In this document: positions 8,384-16,064 of the stretch, in pieces
How the letters are laid out: the number at the start of each line of letters is the position of its first letter
How positions within the stretch are numbered: the stretch's first letter is position 1
NCBI GenBank assembly: GCA_947487525.1
Contig: CANKWR010000016.1
Location: 1-34,144, forward strand
DNA: 34,144 nt
DNA from: Bacteroidota bacterium
Lineage (GTDB): Bacteria > Bacteroidota > Bacteroidia > Chitinophagales > Chitinophagaceae
Reading direction: 5' to 3'
Notes under the pieces: generated by a model
The model's database searches: none
Told to the model about the DNA's origin: nothing
The model's input: only the letters and a program-made list of their open reading frames with translations
Position numbers and translations under genes: made by a program

Positions 8384-9310
8384 ATGATGTTGCGTAAGTG
8401 TTTAATTTTATTACTGATTTTGTACTGTTTAGTAAATCAAGCTACTGCGCAAGAATTGTCTGCAACAGTTTCAATACAAAGTGATAAGGTAGACAATCAA
8501 GTGGATCCCAAAACTTTTGTACAATTAAAAACGCAATTAAAAGATTTTATTAATCAAAGAAAGTGGACACAGGATAGCTATGGTAATGAAGAAAAAATTG
8601 AATGTAGTTTTTATATTACTATTGAATCTGAGTCGTCGCCTGGTGTTTATAATGCAAAATTAAGTGTCGTGTCCAACAGGCCTGTTTTAAATTCAAATTA
8701 CACTACGCCAATTTTGAATATGCAGGATCCCAATTTTACATTTAAATATCAATTATCTCAACCCATTGAATTTAATGAAAATAAGGTGCAAGGGACGGAC
8801 CCATTGGAGGCAAATTTAACAGCCACTTTTGCTTATTATATTTATATTATTCTTGGATTGGATTATGATTCATATACCTTAAAAGGCGGGGCGCCCTATT
8901 TCGCTAAAGCTTTGAATATTGTGTACAATGCACCTGAAGCATCCGGGATTAATGGCTGGAAGTCCTTTGATGGTCAAAGGAATCGATTTGTGTTCATTGA
9001 CAATTTAACAAAAGGGGGGATGGAAAAAGTACATGATGCCATTTATTCCTATTATAGAGAAGGGTTAGATCAAATGGCAGATAAATTTGAAATAGGAAGA
9101 GGGGTAGTGCTGAATTCATTAATGACAATGCAGGAAGTGCAGGAGGACAATAACAACACCATGCTTATTCCTATTTTAATGCAGGGTAAGTATACCGAAA
9201 TTGCAGGCATTTTTAGTAATGCCAATAAATCTATGAAAAAGCAATTAATTAATACCATGGCAGTAATTGATTTAACCAACTTGAATAAGTATAAAGACAA
9301 ATTAGAATGA
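8384..9310 (+). CDS. DUF4835 family exported protein (PorD-like)
   Basis: A 308-residue exported protein of the DUF4835 family. It has an N-terminal hydrophobic signal peptide ending in QATAQ. The mature part has the family pattern: N-terminal region with DPKTFVQLKTQLKDFINQRKW, a central YYIYIILGLDYDSYTLKGG segment, and GRNR-like GQRNRFVFIDNL followed by YYREGLDQM. Some databases name this family PorD of the type IX secretion system; I recall this but cannot confirm it. Two adjacent ATGs at 8384 and 8387 are possible starts; the upstream TTG at 8357 lies in the terminator. It overlaps the next gene by 4 nt. Confidence 0.85.
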   Translation: MMLRKCLILLLILYCLVNQATAQELSATVSIQSDKVDNQVDPKTFVQLKTQLKDFINQRKWTQDSYGNEEKIECSFYITIESESSPGVYNAKLSVVSNRPVLNSNYTTPILNMQDPNFTFKYQLSQPIEFNENKVQGTDPLEANLTATFAYYIYIILGLDYDSYTLKGGAPYFAKALNIVYNAPEASGINGWKSFDGQRNRFVFIDNLTKGGMEKVHDAIYSYYREGLDQMADKFEIGRGVVLNSLMTMQEVQEDNNNTMLIPILMQGKYTEIAGIFSNANKSMKKQLINTMAVIDLTNLNKYKDKLE

Positions 9311-9651
9311 GAAAACAACATAGTTACCTACTACTATTGTTGGTCATGATAGGATGTAGTTCTAAAGACAACAAGGCTAAAACTATTCCAATCGACAAAA
9401 TGAAAGTAGTCGTATGGCAGCTGATGAATGCCGACGAGCATTATGCACGTGTTTCTCTAATTGACTCAAATTGGAGGAATACTAAAAAGAATGTGCAATT
9501 TTACCAACAAATTTTCGATTTAAATAAAATAGATCGCGTTGCCTTTTATCAACAAATAGACTACCTAAAAACGCATCCAGAAGAATTTAAAATTTTAATG
9601 GATTCTGTAACTGAATTTTCGAAAAGAGAAAAAAAAGGAGTAGTTAAGTAA
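9307..9651 (+). CDS. DUF4296 family lipoprotein
   Basis: A 114-residue predicted lipoprotein with lipobox MIGC and lipidated Cys at position 17. The mature part begins with PIDKMKVVVWQLMNADEH, which resembles the DUF4296 N-terminal pattern (I/P-x-D-K-M...L-x-D-x-H). YQQIFDLNKIDRVAFYQQIDYL follows, and a basic tail (SKREKKGVVK) ends it. Function unknown. It starts within the stop of the DUF4835 gene (ATGA overlap), so the two are almost certainly co-expressed envelope proteins. Confidence 0.8.
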   Translation: MRKQHSYLLLLLVMIGCSSKDNKAKTIPIDKMKVVVWQLMNADEHYARVSLIDSNWRNTKKNVQFYQQIFDLNKIDRVAFYQQIDYLKTHPEEFKILMDSVTEFSKREKKGVVK

Positions 9652-9680
9652 TTTATATATTATGCATGGGTAAACATTAA

Positions 9681-9688
9681 TACTTTTG
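9681..9688 (+). promoter_or_regulatory. -7 element of the peroxiredoxin gene
   Basis: TACTTTTG matches TAnnTTTG and ends 36 nt before the ATG. No clear -33 TTTG is visible. Confidence 0.45.
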
Positions 9689-9724
9689 CTTTCAATATTA
9701 AGCACAAAATAAAAAACAAATACA

Positions 9725-10198
9725 ATGAGTAATTTAATTGGCAAGCCTGCACCGGCATTCACCTTATTTGACACAGACAAAAAAGCAACTTCTTTGGCTG
9801 ATTTTAAAGGTCAAAATGTAGTAGTATTATTTTTCCCTTTAGCATTTACAGGAGTATGTACTACTGAGTTATGTAGCATTAGAGACAATATTGGTACCTA
9901 TAATAATGCCAATGCGCAAGTGTTGGGTATTTCGGTAGACTCTATTTTTACTCTAGGAAAATTTAAAGAAGAGCAAAAGTTAAACTTCCCATTATTAAGC
10001 GATTTTAATAAAACTGCATCAAAGTCATTTGATGTATTGTATGAAGTTTTCCCAGCCTTTGAAATGCAAGGAGTGAGCAAACGCTCAGCTTTCGTAATTG
10101 ATAAAGAAGGGGTAGTTCAATACGAAGAAGTTTGTGCAACTCCAGGGGACTTACCTGACTTTGCGGCAATACAAAATGTATTAAATACATTAAACTGA
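9725..10198 (+). CDS. Peroxiredoxin (AhpE-like)
   Basis: A 157-residue thioredoxin-fold peroxidase that reduces hydroperoxides. The catalytic block PLAFTGVCTTELC gives peroxidatic Cys45 and Thr42, with Pro38 in place; Cys50 is a possible resolving residue and another Cys lies in EEVCATPGD near residue 138. The N-terminal IGKPAPAFTL and the Arg in SKRSAFVID complete the peroxiredoxin signature. The TGVCTTELC arrangement is closer to AhpE than to BCP or typical 2-Cys Prx. No signal peptide, so cytosolic. Its terminator is the first hairpin of the repeated element at 10230. Confidence 0.92.
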   Translation: MSNLIGKPAPAFTLFDTDKKATSLADFKGQNVVVLFFPLAFTGVCTTELCSIRDNIGTYNNANAQVLGISVDSIFTLGKFKEEQKLNFPLLSDFNKTASKSFDVLYEVFPAFEMQGVSKRSAFVIDKEGVVQYEEVCATPGDLPDFAAIQNVLNTLN

Positions 10199-10220
10199 AA
10201 TGTTGCTTCTTGCTAGATAT

Positions 10221-10256
10221 AAAAAAAGGGGCTAATAAAATATAGCCCCTTTTTTT
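10221..10256. terminator. Bidirectional terminator between prx and rlmI (hairpin 1)
   Basis: GGGGCTA/TAGCCCC stem with an 8-nt loop, flanked by seven As on the left and seven Ts on the right, so the stem extends to 14 pairs and works on either strand. A second copy of the hairpin lies 104 bp downstream at 10334, without the A-tract. Confidence 0.9.
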
Positions 10257-10365
10257 ATTTACCTTTTTTTGATTTTTTTCATTTTCCCTATCGTTCATAA
10301 ATTTTATCAAAAATTTTGAACGTCATGATATAAGGCTAATAAAATATAGCCCCCTTTTTTATTTA
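10230..10365 (+). repeat. Terminator-flanked repeated element, copy A
   Basis: A 32-bp direct repeat (10230-10261 and 10334-10365, one mismatch) consists of the local terminator hairpin plus T-tract and ATTTA. It brackets a 72-bp AT-rich core. The core shares most of its bases with the core at 13414-13487, including TCGTT, ATAAATTTT, AAAAATTTT and AACGTCAT. It contains an inverted repeat CGTTC...GAACG. The right flank overlaps the rlmI stop codon. See the findings for the insertion model. Confidence 0.85.
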
Positions 10366-11534
10366 TCGCAAACTTCTACAATCAAGAATTTCAAATAGTG
10401 TGTATTCTCCATGCCCCAGATAATAGGGTGGTCGCTGGACTGAGACTGATAAGTTACCTGTCTAATTCTTTTCTTTGCATCATGTGCCGCCATTTCAATG
10501 GTCTCTAAAAATAATGCAGGGCTCACTAAATTGGTACAACTAGAGCTTACTAAAAATCCACCATTGCGCAGTAGCTGCATGCCGCGTAAATTAATTTCTT
10601 TATAACCAGTTACCGCTTTGTCTATATTGTTTCTACTTTTTGTAAAGGCAGGTGGATCCAGCATCACCACATCGTATTTCTTGCCTTGCTTGCCCCAGTT
10701 CTTTAAAACATCAAAAGCATTCATGGCTTCAAACTTCACAATATGGTCTAACTTATTTAATGCTGCATTTTTATTGGCTTGCTCCACGGCAGATGCTGAA
10801 ATGTCAATTCCTAACACCGATTTTGCACCATAATGGGCTGCATGAATTTCAAAAGTCCCTGTATAGGTAAATGCACCTAAAACATCGGCCCCCTTTACAA
10901 TATGTTGAATGGCACGACGGTTGTCCTGTTGGTCTAAAAAGTAACCTGTTTTTTGTCCAGTTTCAATATCTACATAAAACTGTAAATCATTTTCTGTAAT
11001 AATAATTTCGGTAGGGAAGGGATCGGTTAAAAAACCTTTTTGTTGTGCGAGTCCTTCCAATTCTCTAACTGGTACATCGTTGCGTTCGTAAATCCCTTTT
11101 GGATTAAATATGGATGTTATTGCTGCTACAATCGCTTCCTTCCAAACTTCAATACCATAGGAAAGTGTTTGCATTACAAAATAGTCGTTAAACTTATCAA
11201 TGATGAGTGCTGGTAAACCATCGGCTTCTCCAAAAACCAATCTACAGTTTTCGGTATATCCCAAATGTTTGCGATAGTCCCAAGCTGCTTGAATTTTTTG
11301 AAGGAAAAACGCGGCGGTAATATCCTCTCTTTTGCGGGTCAATAAACGGATAATAATTTGGGATTCAGGATTAATATAGCCCCTGCCTGCCAATTGGCCA
11401 TCAAAGTAATATACTTCCACAATATCCCCTTGTTGCACGGGGCCCGCGATACGGTCCACTTCGTTATTGTAAATCCAAGGATGTCCTAGGGCAATCCTTT
11501 GGGTAATCCTTCTGTTGAGATACACTTTTGTCAT
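10359..11534 (-). CDS. rlmI: RlmI-like class I rRNA methyltransferase
   Basis: A 391-residue protein matching the RlmI/YccW family, which makes 5-methylcytosine in 23S rRNA (position 1962 in E. coli). An N-terminal PUA domain (about residues 1-75, with GHPWIYNNEVDRI) is followed by the EEHD-like middle domain. The Rossmann methyltransferase domain carries DVLGAFTYTGTFEIHAA as the SAM-binding segment, DPPAFTKSR as motif IV, and the catalytic Cys in SSSCTN. Several related m5C methyltransferases exist, so the exact nucleotide is inferred. Its -7 box ends only 4 nt before the ATG. The 3' end abuts the repeated element. Confidence 0.88.
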   Translation of the reverse strand: MTKVYLNRRITQRIALGHPWIYNNEVDRIAGPVQQGDIVEVYYFDGQLAGRGYINPESQIIIRLLTRKREDITAAFFLQKIQAAWDYRKHLGYTENCRLVFGEADGLPALIIDKFNDYFVMQTLSYGIEVWKEAIVAAITSIFNPKGIYERNDVPVRELEGLAQQKGFLTDPFPTEIIITENDLQFYVDIETGQKTGYFLDQQDNRRAIQHIVKGADVLGAFTYTGTFEIHAAHYGAKSVLGIDISASAVEQANKNAALNKLDHIVKFEAMNAFDVLKNWGKQGKKYDVVMLDPPAFTKSRNNIDKAVTGYKEINLRGMQLLRNGGFLVSSSCTNLVSPALFLETIEMAAHDAKKRIRQVTYQSQSSDHPIIWGMENTHYLKFLIVEVCDK

Positions 11535-11538
11535 AGGG

Positions 11539-11546
11539 CAAAGATA
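11539..11546 (-). promoter_or_regulatory. -7 element of rlmI, adjacent to its ATG
   Basis: TATCTTTG on the minus strand matches TAnnTTTG exactly and ends 4 nt before the ATG, implying a leaderless or nearly leaderless mRNA. A GTTG about 16 nt upstream is a possible weak -33 box. Confidence 0.55.
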
Positions 11547-11596
11547 GGCAGGGAATGACTGACAACTTGTTCCATTTAGGCCTATTTAATGTCAAT

Positions 11597-11628
11597 TTTG
11601 CTCTTTTAGGGCTTTGGCAATATATTTG
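11597..11628 (+). promoter_or_regulatory. Promoter of grpE-dnaJ
   Basis: TTTG (11597-11600), a 20-nt spacer and TATATTTG (11621-11628) fit the Bacteroidota consensus closely. The box ends 28 nt before the grpE ATG. I found no CIRCE inverted repeat, so HrcA control is not indicated. Confidence 0.75.
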
Positions 11629-11656
11629 CTCGAAATAGGTATTAACACCAGAAATT

Positions 11657-12196
11657 ATGGAAGAAAAAGACATCAATCATACAGCGGCAGAAGAAACCCT
11701 TGAAAATGGAGCAGAAAATGCCCCAGAAGCGGGAAATGAACCCATTAGCGAGCTTGACCAAGCAATAGCAGACCTGGCGGAGCAAAAGGACAAATACCTT
11801 CGTTTAATGGCTGAATTTGACAATTATAAGCGACGCACTGCCAAAGAACGCATGGAACTTATTCAAACTGCTGGCAAGGATGTGATCGTTTCCTTATTGG
11901 ATGTGTTGGATGACTGTGATAGAGCAGAAAAACAATTTAATACTTCCGATGATATCGAAGTTCAAAAAGAGGGCATTCAGTTAGTGTTTAATAAAATTCG
12001 CACCACCATGCAGGCTAAAGGTTTAACCCCGATGGAAAGTATTGGCAAGGATTTTGATGTTGAACTTCATGAGGCCATTACTGAAGTACCAGTGCCTGAT
12101 GATAAGCAAAAAGGAAAAGTGATTGATGAAGTAACCAAGGGATATTTATTAAATGAAAAAATTATTCGTTTTGCCAAAGTGGTGGTAGGCAAATAA
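11657..12196 (+). CDS. grpE: Nucleotide exchange factor GrpE
   Basis: GrpE releases ADP from DnaK in the Hsp70 chaperone cycle. The 179-residue protein has an acidic N-terminus, a long helix (LAEQKDKYLRLMAEFDNYKRRTAKERMEL, about residues 40-68), then DVLDDCDRAEKQF. The C-terminal beta domain contains HEAITEVPVPDDKQKGKVID and ends in GYLLNEKIIRFAKVVVGK, the family's terminal signature. It is 10 nt upstream of dnaJ, in one operon, with a good promoter at 11597-11628. Confidence 0.97.
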   Translation: MEEKDINHTAAEETLENGAENAPEAGNEPISELDQAIADLAEQKDKYLRLMAEFDNYKRRTAKERMELIQTAGKDVIVSLLDVLDDCDRAEKQFNTSDDIEVQKEGIQLVFNKIRTTMQAKGLTPMESIGKDFDVELHEAITEVPVPDDKQKGKVIDEVTKGYLLNEKIIRFAKVVVGK

Positions 12197-12206
12197 ATAA
12201 ACGCAT

Positions 12207-13376
12207 ATGTCTAAAAGAGATTATTACGAAATATTAGGAGTAAGCAAGTCTGCCTCCGCGGATGAAATAAAAAAAGCATACCGTAAAGTAGCCATGCAAT
12301 TTCACCCAGATAGAAATCCTGGCGATAAGGCTGCGGAAGAAAAATTCAAAGAAGCAGCAGAAGCTTATGAAATAATAAGTGATAGTGACAAGAAAGCAAA
12401 GTATGATCGTTTTGGCCATCAGGCATTTGGTCCTGGAACCGGTGGTGGTGGTGGTGGATTCCAGGGTGGCATGGACATGAATGATATTTTTAGTCAGTTT
12501 GGGGACATATTTGGGGATGAAGGATTTGGTGGATTCTTTGGTGGAGGTGGAAGATCCCGTGGAGGAGGTGCAAGAGTAAGGGGACAAAGAGGGAGCAATT
12601 TGAGAATTAAACTAAAATTAAATTTTGAAGAAATCGCCAATGGGGTGACCAAGCAAGTAAAGGTAAAAAAGCATGTGCTTTGTACCACTTGTGGGGGCAA
12701 TGGCGCTAAGGATAAAAATAGTGTACAAACCTGTAGTACTTGTAATGGGCAAGGCCAGGTAAGAAAAGTGACCAATACTTTCTTGGGGCAGATGCAAACG
12801 GTAAATACTTGTCATACCTGTAATGGAGAAGGAACCACGGTAACCTCTAAATGTACTTCCTGTAAAGGAGAAGGTCGCGTTTATGGTGAAGAAACCATTT
12901 CAATTGATATTCCAGGAGGAGTGCAGGATGGAATGCAATTAAGCATGTCTGGAAAAGGGAATGCAGGAGAGCGTGGTGGCATGGCAGGTGATTTAATCAT
13001 CATGATTGAAGAAGAGCCACATGAGTCATTGCATAGAGACGGATTAAATGTAGCCTTTGATTTATACATTACCATTCCGGATGCCATATTTGGAGCCAGT
13101 GTGGAAGTGCATACGATTGATGGTCGTGCAAAAATTAAAATACCTGCAGGAACGCAGAGCGGTAAAATATTTAGGTTAAAAGGAAAAGGTTTTCCTGAAG
13201 TGCAAGGATATGCAAAAGGAGATCAATTAATCCACGTGAATATATGGACGCCACAACAGGTAAGTGAGGAGGAGAAAGCGGCATTGGAAAAAATGCAAGT
13301 AAGTGAAAATTTTAAGCCAAAGCCAGTAAAAGGGGAAAAGAGTTTTTACGATCGCGTAAAGGAAGCGTTTAAATAA
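12207..13376 (+). CDS. dnaJ: Chaperone protein DnaJ
   Basis: A type I J-protein that delivers clients to DnaK and stimulates its ATPase. The 389 residues show the J domain (about 1-70) with HPD at 33-35, a Gly/Phe-rich linker, and four CxxCxGxG zinc motifs: [24 protein letters not shown] and CTSCKGEG. The C-terminal substrate-binding beta domains and dimerisation tail follow. All zinc cysteines are present. The stop codon is part of the A-tract of the terminator hairpin. Follows grpE in the same operon; dnaK is not in the window. Confidence 0.98.
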   Translation: MSKRDYYEILGVSKSASADEIKKAYRKVAMQFHPDRNPGDKAAEEKFKEAAEAYEIISDSDKKAKYDRFGHQAFGPGTGGGGGGFQGGMDMNDIFSQFGDIFGDEGFGGFFGGGGRSRGGGARVRGQRGSNLRIKLKLNFEEIANGVTKQVKVKKHVLCTTCGGNGAKDKNSVQTCSTCNGQGQVRKVTNTFLGQMQTVNTCHTCNGEGTTVTSKCTSCKGEGRVYGEETISIDIPGGVQDGMQLSMSGKGNAGERGGMAGDLIIMIEEEPHESLHRDGLNVAFDLYITIPDAIFGASVEVHTIDGRAKIKIPAGTQSGKIFRLKGKGFPEVQGYAKGDQLIHVNIWTPQQVSEEEKAALEKMQVSENFKPKPVKGEKSFYDRVKEAFK

Positions 13377-13410
13377 AAAAAAGAGGGAATAAAAATTCCC
13401 TCTTTTTTTT
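13375..13410. terminator. Bidirectional terminator between dnaJ and hpt (hairpin 1)
   Basis: GAGGGAAT/ATTCCCTC stem with a 4-nt loop, flanked by eight As and eight Ts, giving up to 16 pairs. It starts inside the dnaJ stop codon. A second hairpin copy lies exactly 104 bp downstream at 13488. Confidence 0.9.
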
Positions 13411-13512
13411 ATTATACTATTTTTGATTTTTTTTACTTATCTCTATCGTTTATAAATTTTTGTAAAAATTTTAAACGTCATTATGAAAGGGAATAAAAAT
13501 TCCCTCTTTTTT
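13384..13512 (+). repeat. Terminator-flanked repeated element, copy B
   Basis: A 25-bp identical direct repeat (13384-13408 and 13488-13512), which is this locus's own terminator hairpin plus T-tract, brackets an AT-rich core. The core aligns over its whole length with that of copy A (10262-10333), but the flanking hairpins of the two loci are different sequences. The internal inverted repeat here is CGTTT...AAACG, a compensated change relative to copy A. No conserved reading frame is present in the core. Confidence 0.85.
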
Positions 13513-13538
13513 ATTTGGATCTAATATTCTTTTGGCCG

Positions 13539-14072
13539 CTACTTTAATTGATAAATTGCACGGGTGTTTCGACCAAGTCCATCATAGTCTAAACCGTACC
13601 CTACTACAAATTTATTTGGGATGTCAAAGCAAGTATAATCTACTTTAACGGGATAGGCCAAGGCTTCCGTTTTATTCAATAACACAGCAATTTTAATGGA
13701 GCTAGGATTGCTAGATGCCAACTGTGGTAAAAAATGGTGCAGCGTTTTTCCCGTATCAATAATATCTTCCAAAATAATTACATCTCTGCCGTTTACATTG
13801 GCGTCAAGGCCAATGGCAGTAATTACATTGCCCGAGGAGATGGTTCCTTTATAAGAAGCAAGCTTAATAAAACAAACTTCTGCTTCAATGGTAATTTGTC
13901 TAAATAAATCAGCCGTAAATAAAAATGATCCATTTAAGATAGAAAGAAAAATAGGTTTTTTGCCAGCATACTCTTCATTCAATTGCTGAGCGAGTGCTGT
14001 TATTTTTTCTTGAATGAGTTGTTCGCTTAAATAAGGCTCAAATTCTTTATCTAATACTTTAATGTTGGACAT
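13539..14072 (-). CDS. hpt: Hypoxanthine phosphoribosyltransferase
   Basis: This purine-salvage enzyme converts hypoxanthine (and usually guanine) plus PRPP to the nucleotide. The 178-residue product has the PRPP-binding motif VIILEDIIDTGKT, the N-terminal SILNGSFLFTADLFR loop and the C-terminal FVVGYGLDYDGLGRN segment typical of Hpt. I start it at the ATG at 14072 (MSNIKVLDKEF); the open frame runs further upstream but into the preceding gene. It begins 1 nt after the stop of the glucosaminidase gene, so the two are probably co-transcribed. Confidence 0.94.
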   Translation of the reverse strand: MSNIKVLDKEFEPYLSEQLIQEKITALAQQLNEEYAGKKPIFLSILNGSFLFTADLFRQITIEAEVCFIKLASYKGTISSGNVITAIGLDANVNGRDVIILEDIIDTGKTLHHFLPQLASSNPSSIKIAVLLNKTEALAYPVKVDYTCFDIPNKFVVGYGLDYDGLGRNTRAIYQLK

Positions 14073-14073
14073 G

Positions 14074-15414
14074 CTAGAATAATTTAAATTTACTTGATTT
14101 CTTTTTTTCAGTTGCAGCGTCTGTTTTTGCAGGAGTAGGCGCTTGTTTATTTTCCGTTTTATTTTTATTGTCGTTACTATCTTTGTTAACAACCTCTGCA
14201 GGTTTTTTGAATAAATAAAGTACCATACCTTCCTTTAAATTGGCAAGATCAATTTCTTGATTATAATTTTTCAATATATTGAGCTTAACTCCTTCCATTT
14301 GACTTATTTCGTATAGGGTCTCCTCTTTCCTTACAACATGCACTTTGTTCATACCTTCGTTTTTCTTTTCATTTAAAAAAACAATTTGATCATATTGGAC
14401 AATATCTATTGCTTCAATTTCATTGTTTCTAAATAGTTTATACAAAGGAATATTGTATTTATCCGCAATGGCTAAATAGGACTGTCCAGCAATTGCCCAA
14501 ACAGCGGAAATTTGATTAATCTTGAATTTGTCATTCTGTGGATATTTTGTAATAGCAGGAGTCGTATTGTTAGCGGTATTATTTACACTGCTAGTAGGAT
14601 TGCTTATTGTATTGGCTGAGGCTGTCACAGTTTTGTTTTCAACGAGCTTCCCAATTCCTTTCATTGGCGTAATTATATTATTGCTACTGTTGGCACTATC
14701 GCTAGCCACAATGCCCTTTATATTATTAAGTGCTATATTATTTGAGCTTGTGTCAATAATTGGTTTAAGCGCGACAGTAGCTGATAATTTATTTTGTACG
14801 CTGTCTTTATTTACAGTTGATTTTGTGATGGTGTCCTTGCTTGCGATAATTGGAGCGTTTACTTTTTGCTGTTCCACTGCGTTCGCTACAGAATCATCCT
14901 CTGCCACTAATTCAGGGAAATTATATTGGGACAATTCATACATTTCTATCACTTTCAATAAGCTAGTAGGATAGTCCTTTTCAGTGGCATAGCCTGCTTT
15001 TTTTAATCCATAAGCCCAAGCTGAATCGTCCACGGGGTCTAGTTCAAATAAGGCAGCATAATAGGGACGGTACTTTAAAAAATTAGAATGGTCAATAAAG
15101 GAGCTCTCCGCATCAGGATAGACCCTAAAACATTCCGCTTTTGTATCGTCGTCCTGGTAAATTTTTTCTCCCGTCCATTCCGTTTTACATTTTATTCCAA
15201 AGTGATTATTGGCATTCTTTGCTAAATTACTTTCCCCACTGGCCGATTCCACAATCCCCTGAGCAAGCGTAATAGAAGCGGGTACTCCAGTGCGCTTCAT
15301 TTCTTTAATAGCGATATGCTTGTACTTTTGAATATAGGCTTTTGCGATTTCTGATTGCGCCATAGTAACCATTGGAGCGGTAAAAAGCAAAATAAAATAG
15401 AGTATCTTTTTCAT
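14074..15414 (-). CDS. Exported glucosaminidase (GH73-like) with LysM domains
   Basis: A 446-residue secreted peptidoglycan hydrolase. Residues 1-19 form a signal peptide (cleavage near MAQ). The glucosaminidase domain spans about 22-175, with SITLAQGIVESASGESNL carrying the likely catalytic Glu56, then NNHFGIKCK and AYGLKKAGYATEKDYP. A linker of about 120 residues rich in Asn, Ser and Thr follows. Two LysM-like modules come next, about 296-348 and 358-404 (VHVVRKEETLYEISQMEGVKLN is the clearer one). A Lys/Asn-rich tail ends it. It probably cleaves glycan strands during growth or division. Upstream of hpt with a 1-nt gap. Confidence 0.9.
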   Translation of the reverse strand: MKKILYFILLFTAPMVTMAQSEIAKAYIQKYKHIAIKEMKRTGVPASITLAQGIVESASGESNLAKNANNHFGIKCKTEWTGEKIYQDDDTKAECFRVYPDAESSFIDHSNFLKYRPYYAALFELDPVDDSAWAYGLKKAGYATEKDYPTSLLKVIEMYELSQYNFPELVAEDDSVANAVEQQKVNAPIIASKDTITKSTVNKDSVQNKLSATVALKPIIDTSSNNIALNNIKGIVASDSANSSNNIITPMKGIGKLVENKTVTASANTISNPTSSVNNTANNTTPAITKYPQNDKFKINQISAVWAIAGQSYLAIADKYNIPLYKLFRNNEIEAIDIVQYDQIVFLNEKKNEGMNKVHVVRKEETLYEISQMEGVKLNILKNYNQEIDLANLKEGMVLYLFKKPAEVVNKDSNDNKNKTENKQAPTPAKTDAATEKKKSSKFKLF

Positions 15415-15415
15415 G

Positions 15416-16054
15416 TTATTTTTTTCTAATTAAGGTTAGACCATCCCGCACCGTCAAAATGGTGTGTTCGGTCCTATTGTCCTGCTGCACATATTCATTA
15501 AATGCTTGAATGGCTTTAGCACTTTTCCCCACTATCTTTTCCTCTAAAACGTCGCCATGGAATAAAACATTGTCCACAATCATCAATCCTTCCATATTTA
15601 ATTGTGGTAATACTAAATCATAGTATTCAATGTATCCAGTTTTGTCAGCATCTATGAATACCAAGTCCCATTTTTCATGCAGGGTGGGAATAATTGCTTT
15701 TGCATCCCCTATATGTACTTTTATTTGATGGGCAAATGGGCTTTTGTCAAAATAGGTACTGGCAGTATGTGCATCCTCCGCTCTTAATTCGATGGTATGA
15801 AGGAGGCCATTATTAGCAAGTCCTTCCGCTAAACAAAGCGAACTAAATCCGGTAAAAGTGCCAATTTCTAAAATACGGCTAGGTTTTTTCACTTTACTTA
15901 TAAAACTAAGCAATCCTCCTTGATGCCAACTGCTTTGCAAATGTGCATGTGCATGAGCAACGATCGTAGCCTCATACATTTCCTTTAAATAACTAGGAGT
16001 GGCATGGCTAAATTGATCAATATAGGTTTGTGCAATTGGATTGATAAATTCCAT
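15416..16054 (-). CDS. Class I SAM-dependent O-methyltransferase (COG4122)
   Basis: A 212-residue protein of the catechol/caffeoyl-CoA O-methyltransferase-like family. SAM-binding motif I is RILEIGTFTGFSSLCLAEGL. The metal/catalytic aspartate segment WDLVFIDADKTGYIEYYDL follows, and VDNVLFHGDV is the third conserved block. The substrate is unknown. I use the ATG at 16054; an upstream TTG at 16060 would add two residues. It sits 10 nt after the symporter gene and 1 nt before the glucosaminidase gene, in a four-gene minus-strand run. Confidence 0.9.
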   Translation of the reverse strand: MEFINPIAQTYIDQFSHATPSYLKEMYEATIVAHAHAHLQSSWHQGGLLSFISKVKKPSRILEIGTFTGFSSLCLAEGLANNGLLHTIELRAEDAHTASTYFDKSPFAHQIKVHIGDAKAIIPTLHEKWDLVFIDADKTGYIEYYDLVLPQLNMEGLMIVDNVLFHGDVLEEKIVGKSAKAIQAFNEYVQQDNRTEHTILTVRDGLTLIRKK

Positions 16055-16064
16055 TTGCAAATGT

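Noticed and set aside
10005..10310. 101-residue minus-strand ORF beginning inside repeated element copy A
   Set aside because: The same frame in copy B meets a stop after a few codons, so coding is not conserved; the rest is antisense to the peroxiredoxin gene.
11629..11656. CIRCE/HrcA operator before grpE-dnaJ
   Set aside because: No TTAGCACTC-N9-GAGTGCTAA-like inverted repeat is present upstream of grpE.
14073..14192. 40-residue N-terminal extension of hpt
   Set aside because: It overlaps the Lys-rich C-terminus of the upstream glucosaminidase gene, is not Hpt-like, and the ATG at 14072 gives the normal family length.
14522..14974. 150-residue, strongly hydrophobic plus-strand ORF that looks like a membrane protein
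   Set aside because: It is exactly antisense to the Asn/Thr/Ser-rich linker of the glucosaminidase gene. Complements of AAT and ACN codons read as Ile, Leu, Val and Cys, which explains the hydrophobicity.
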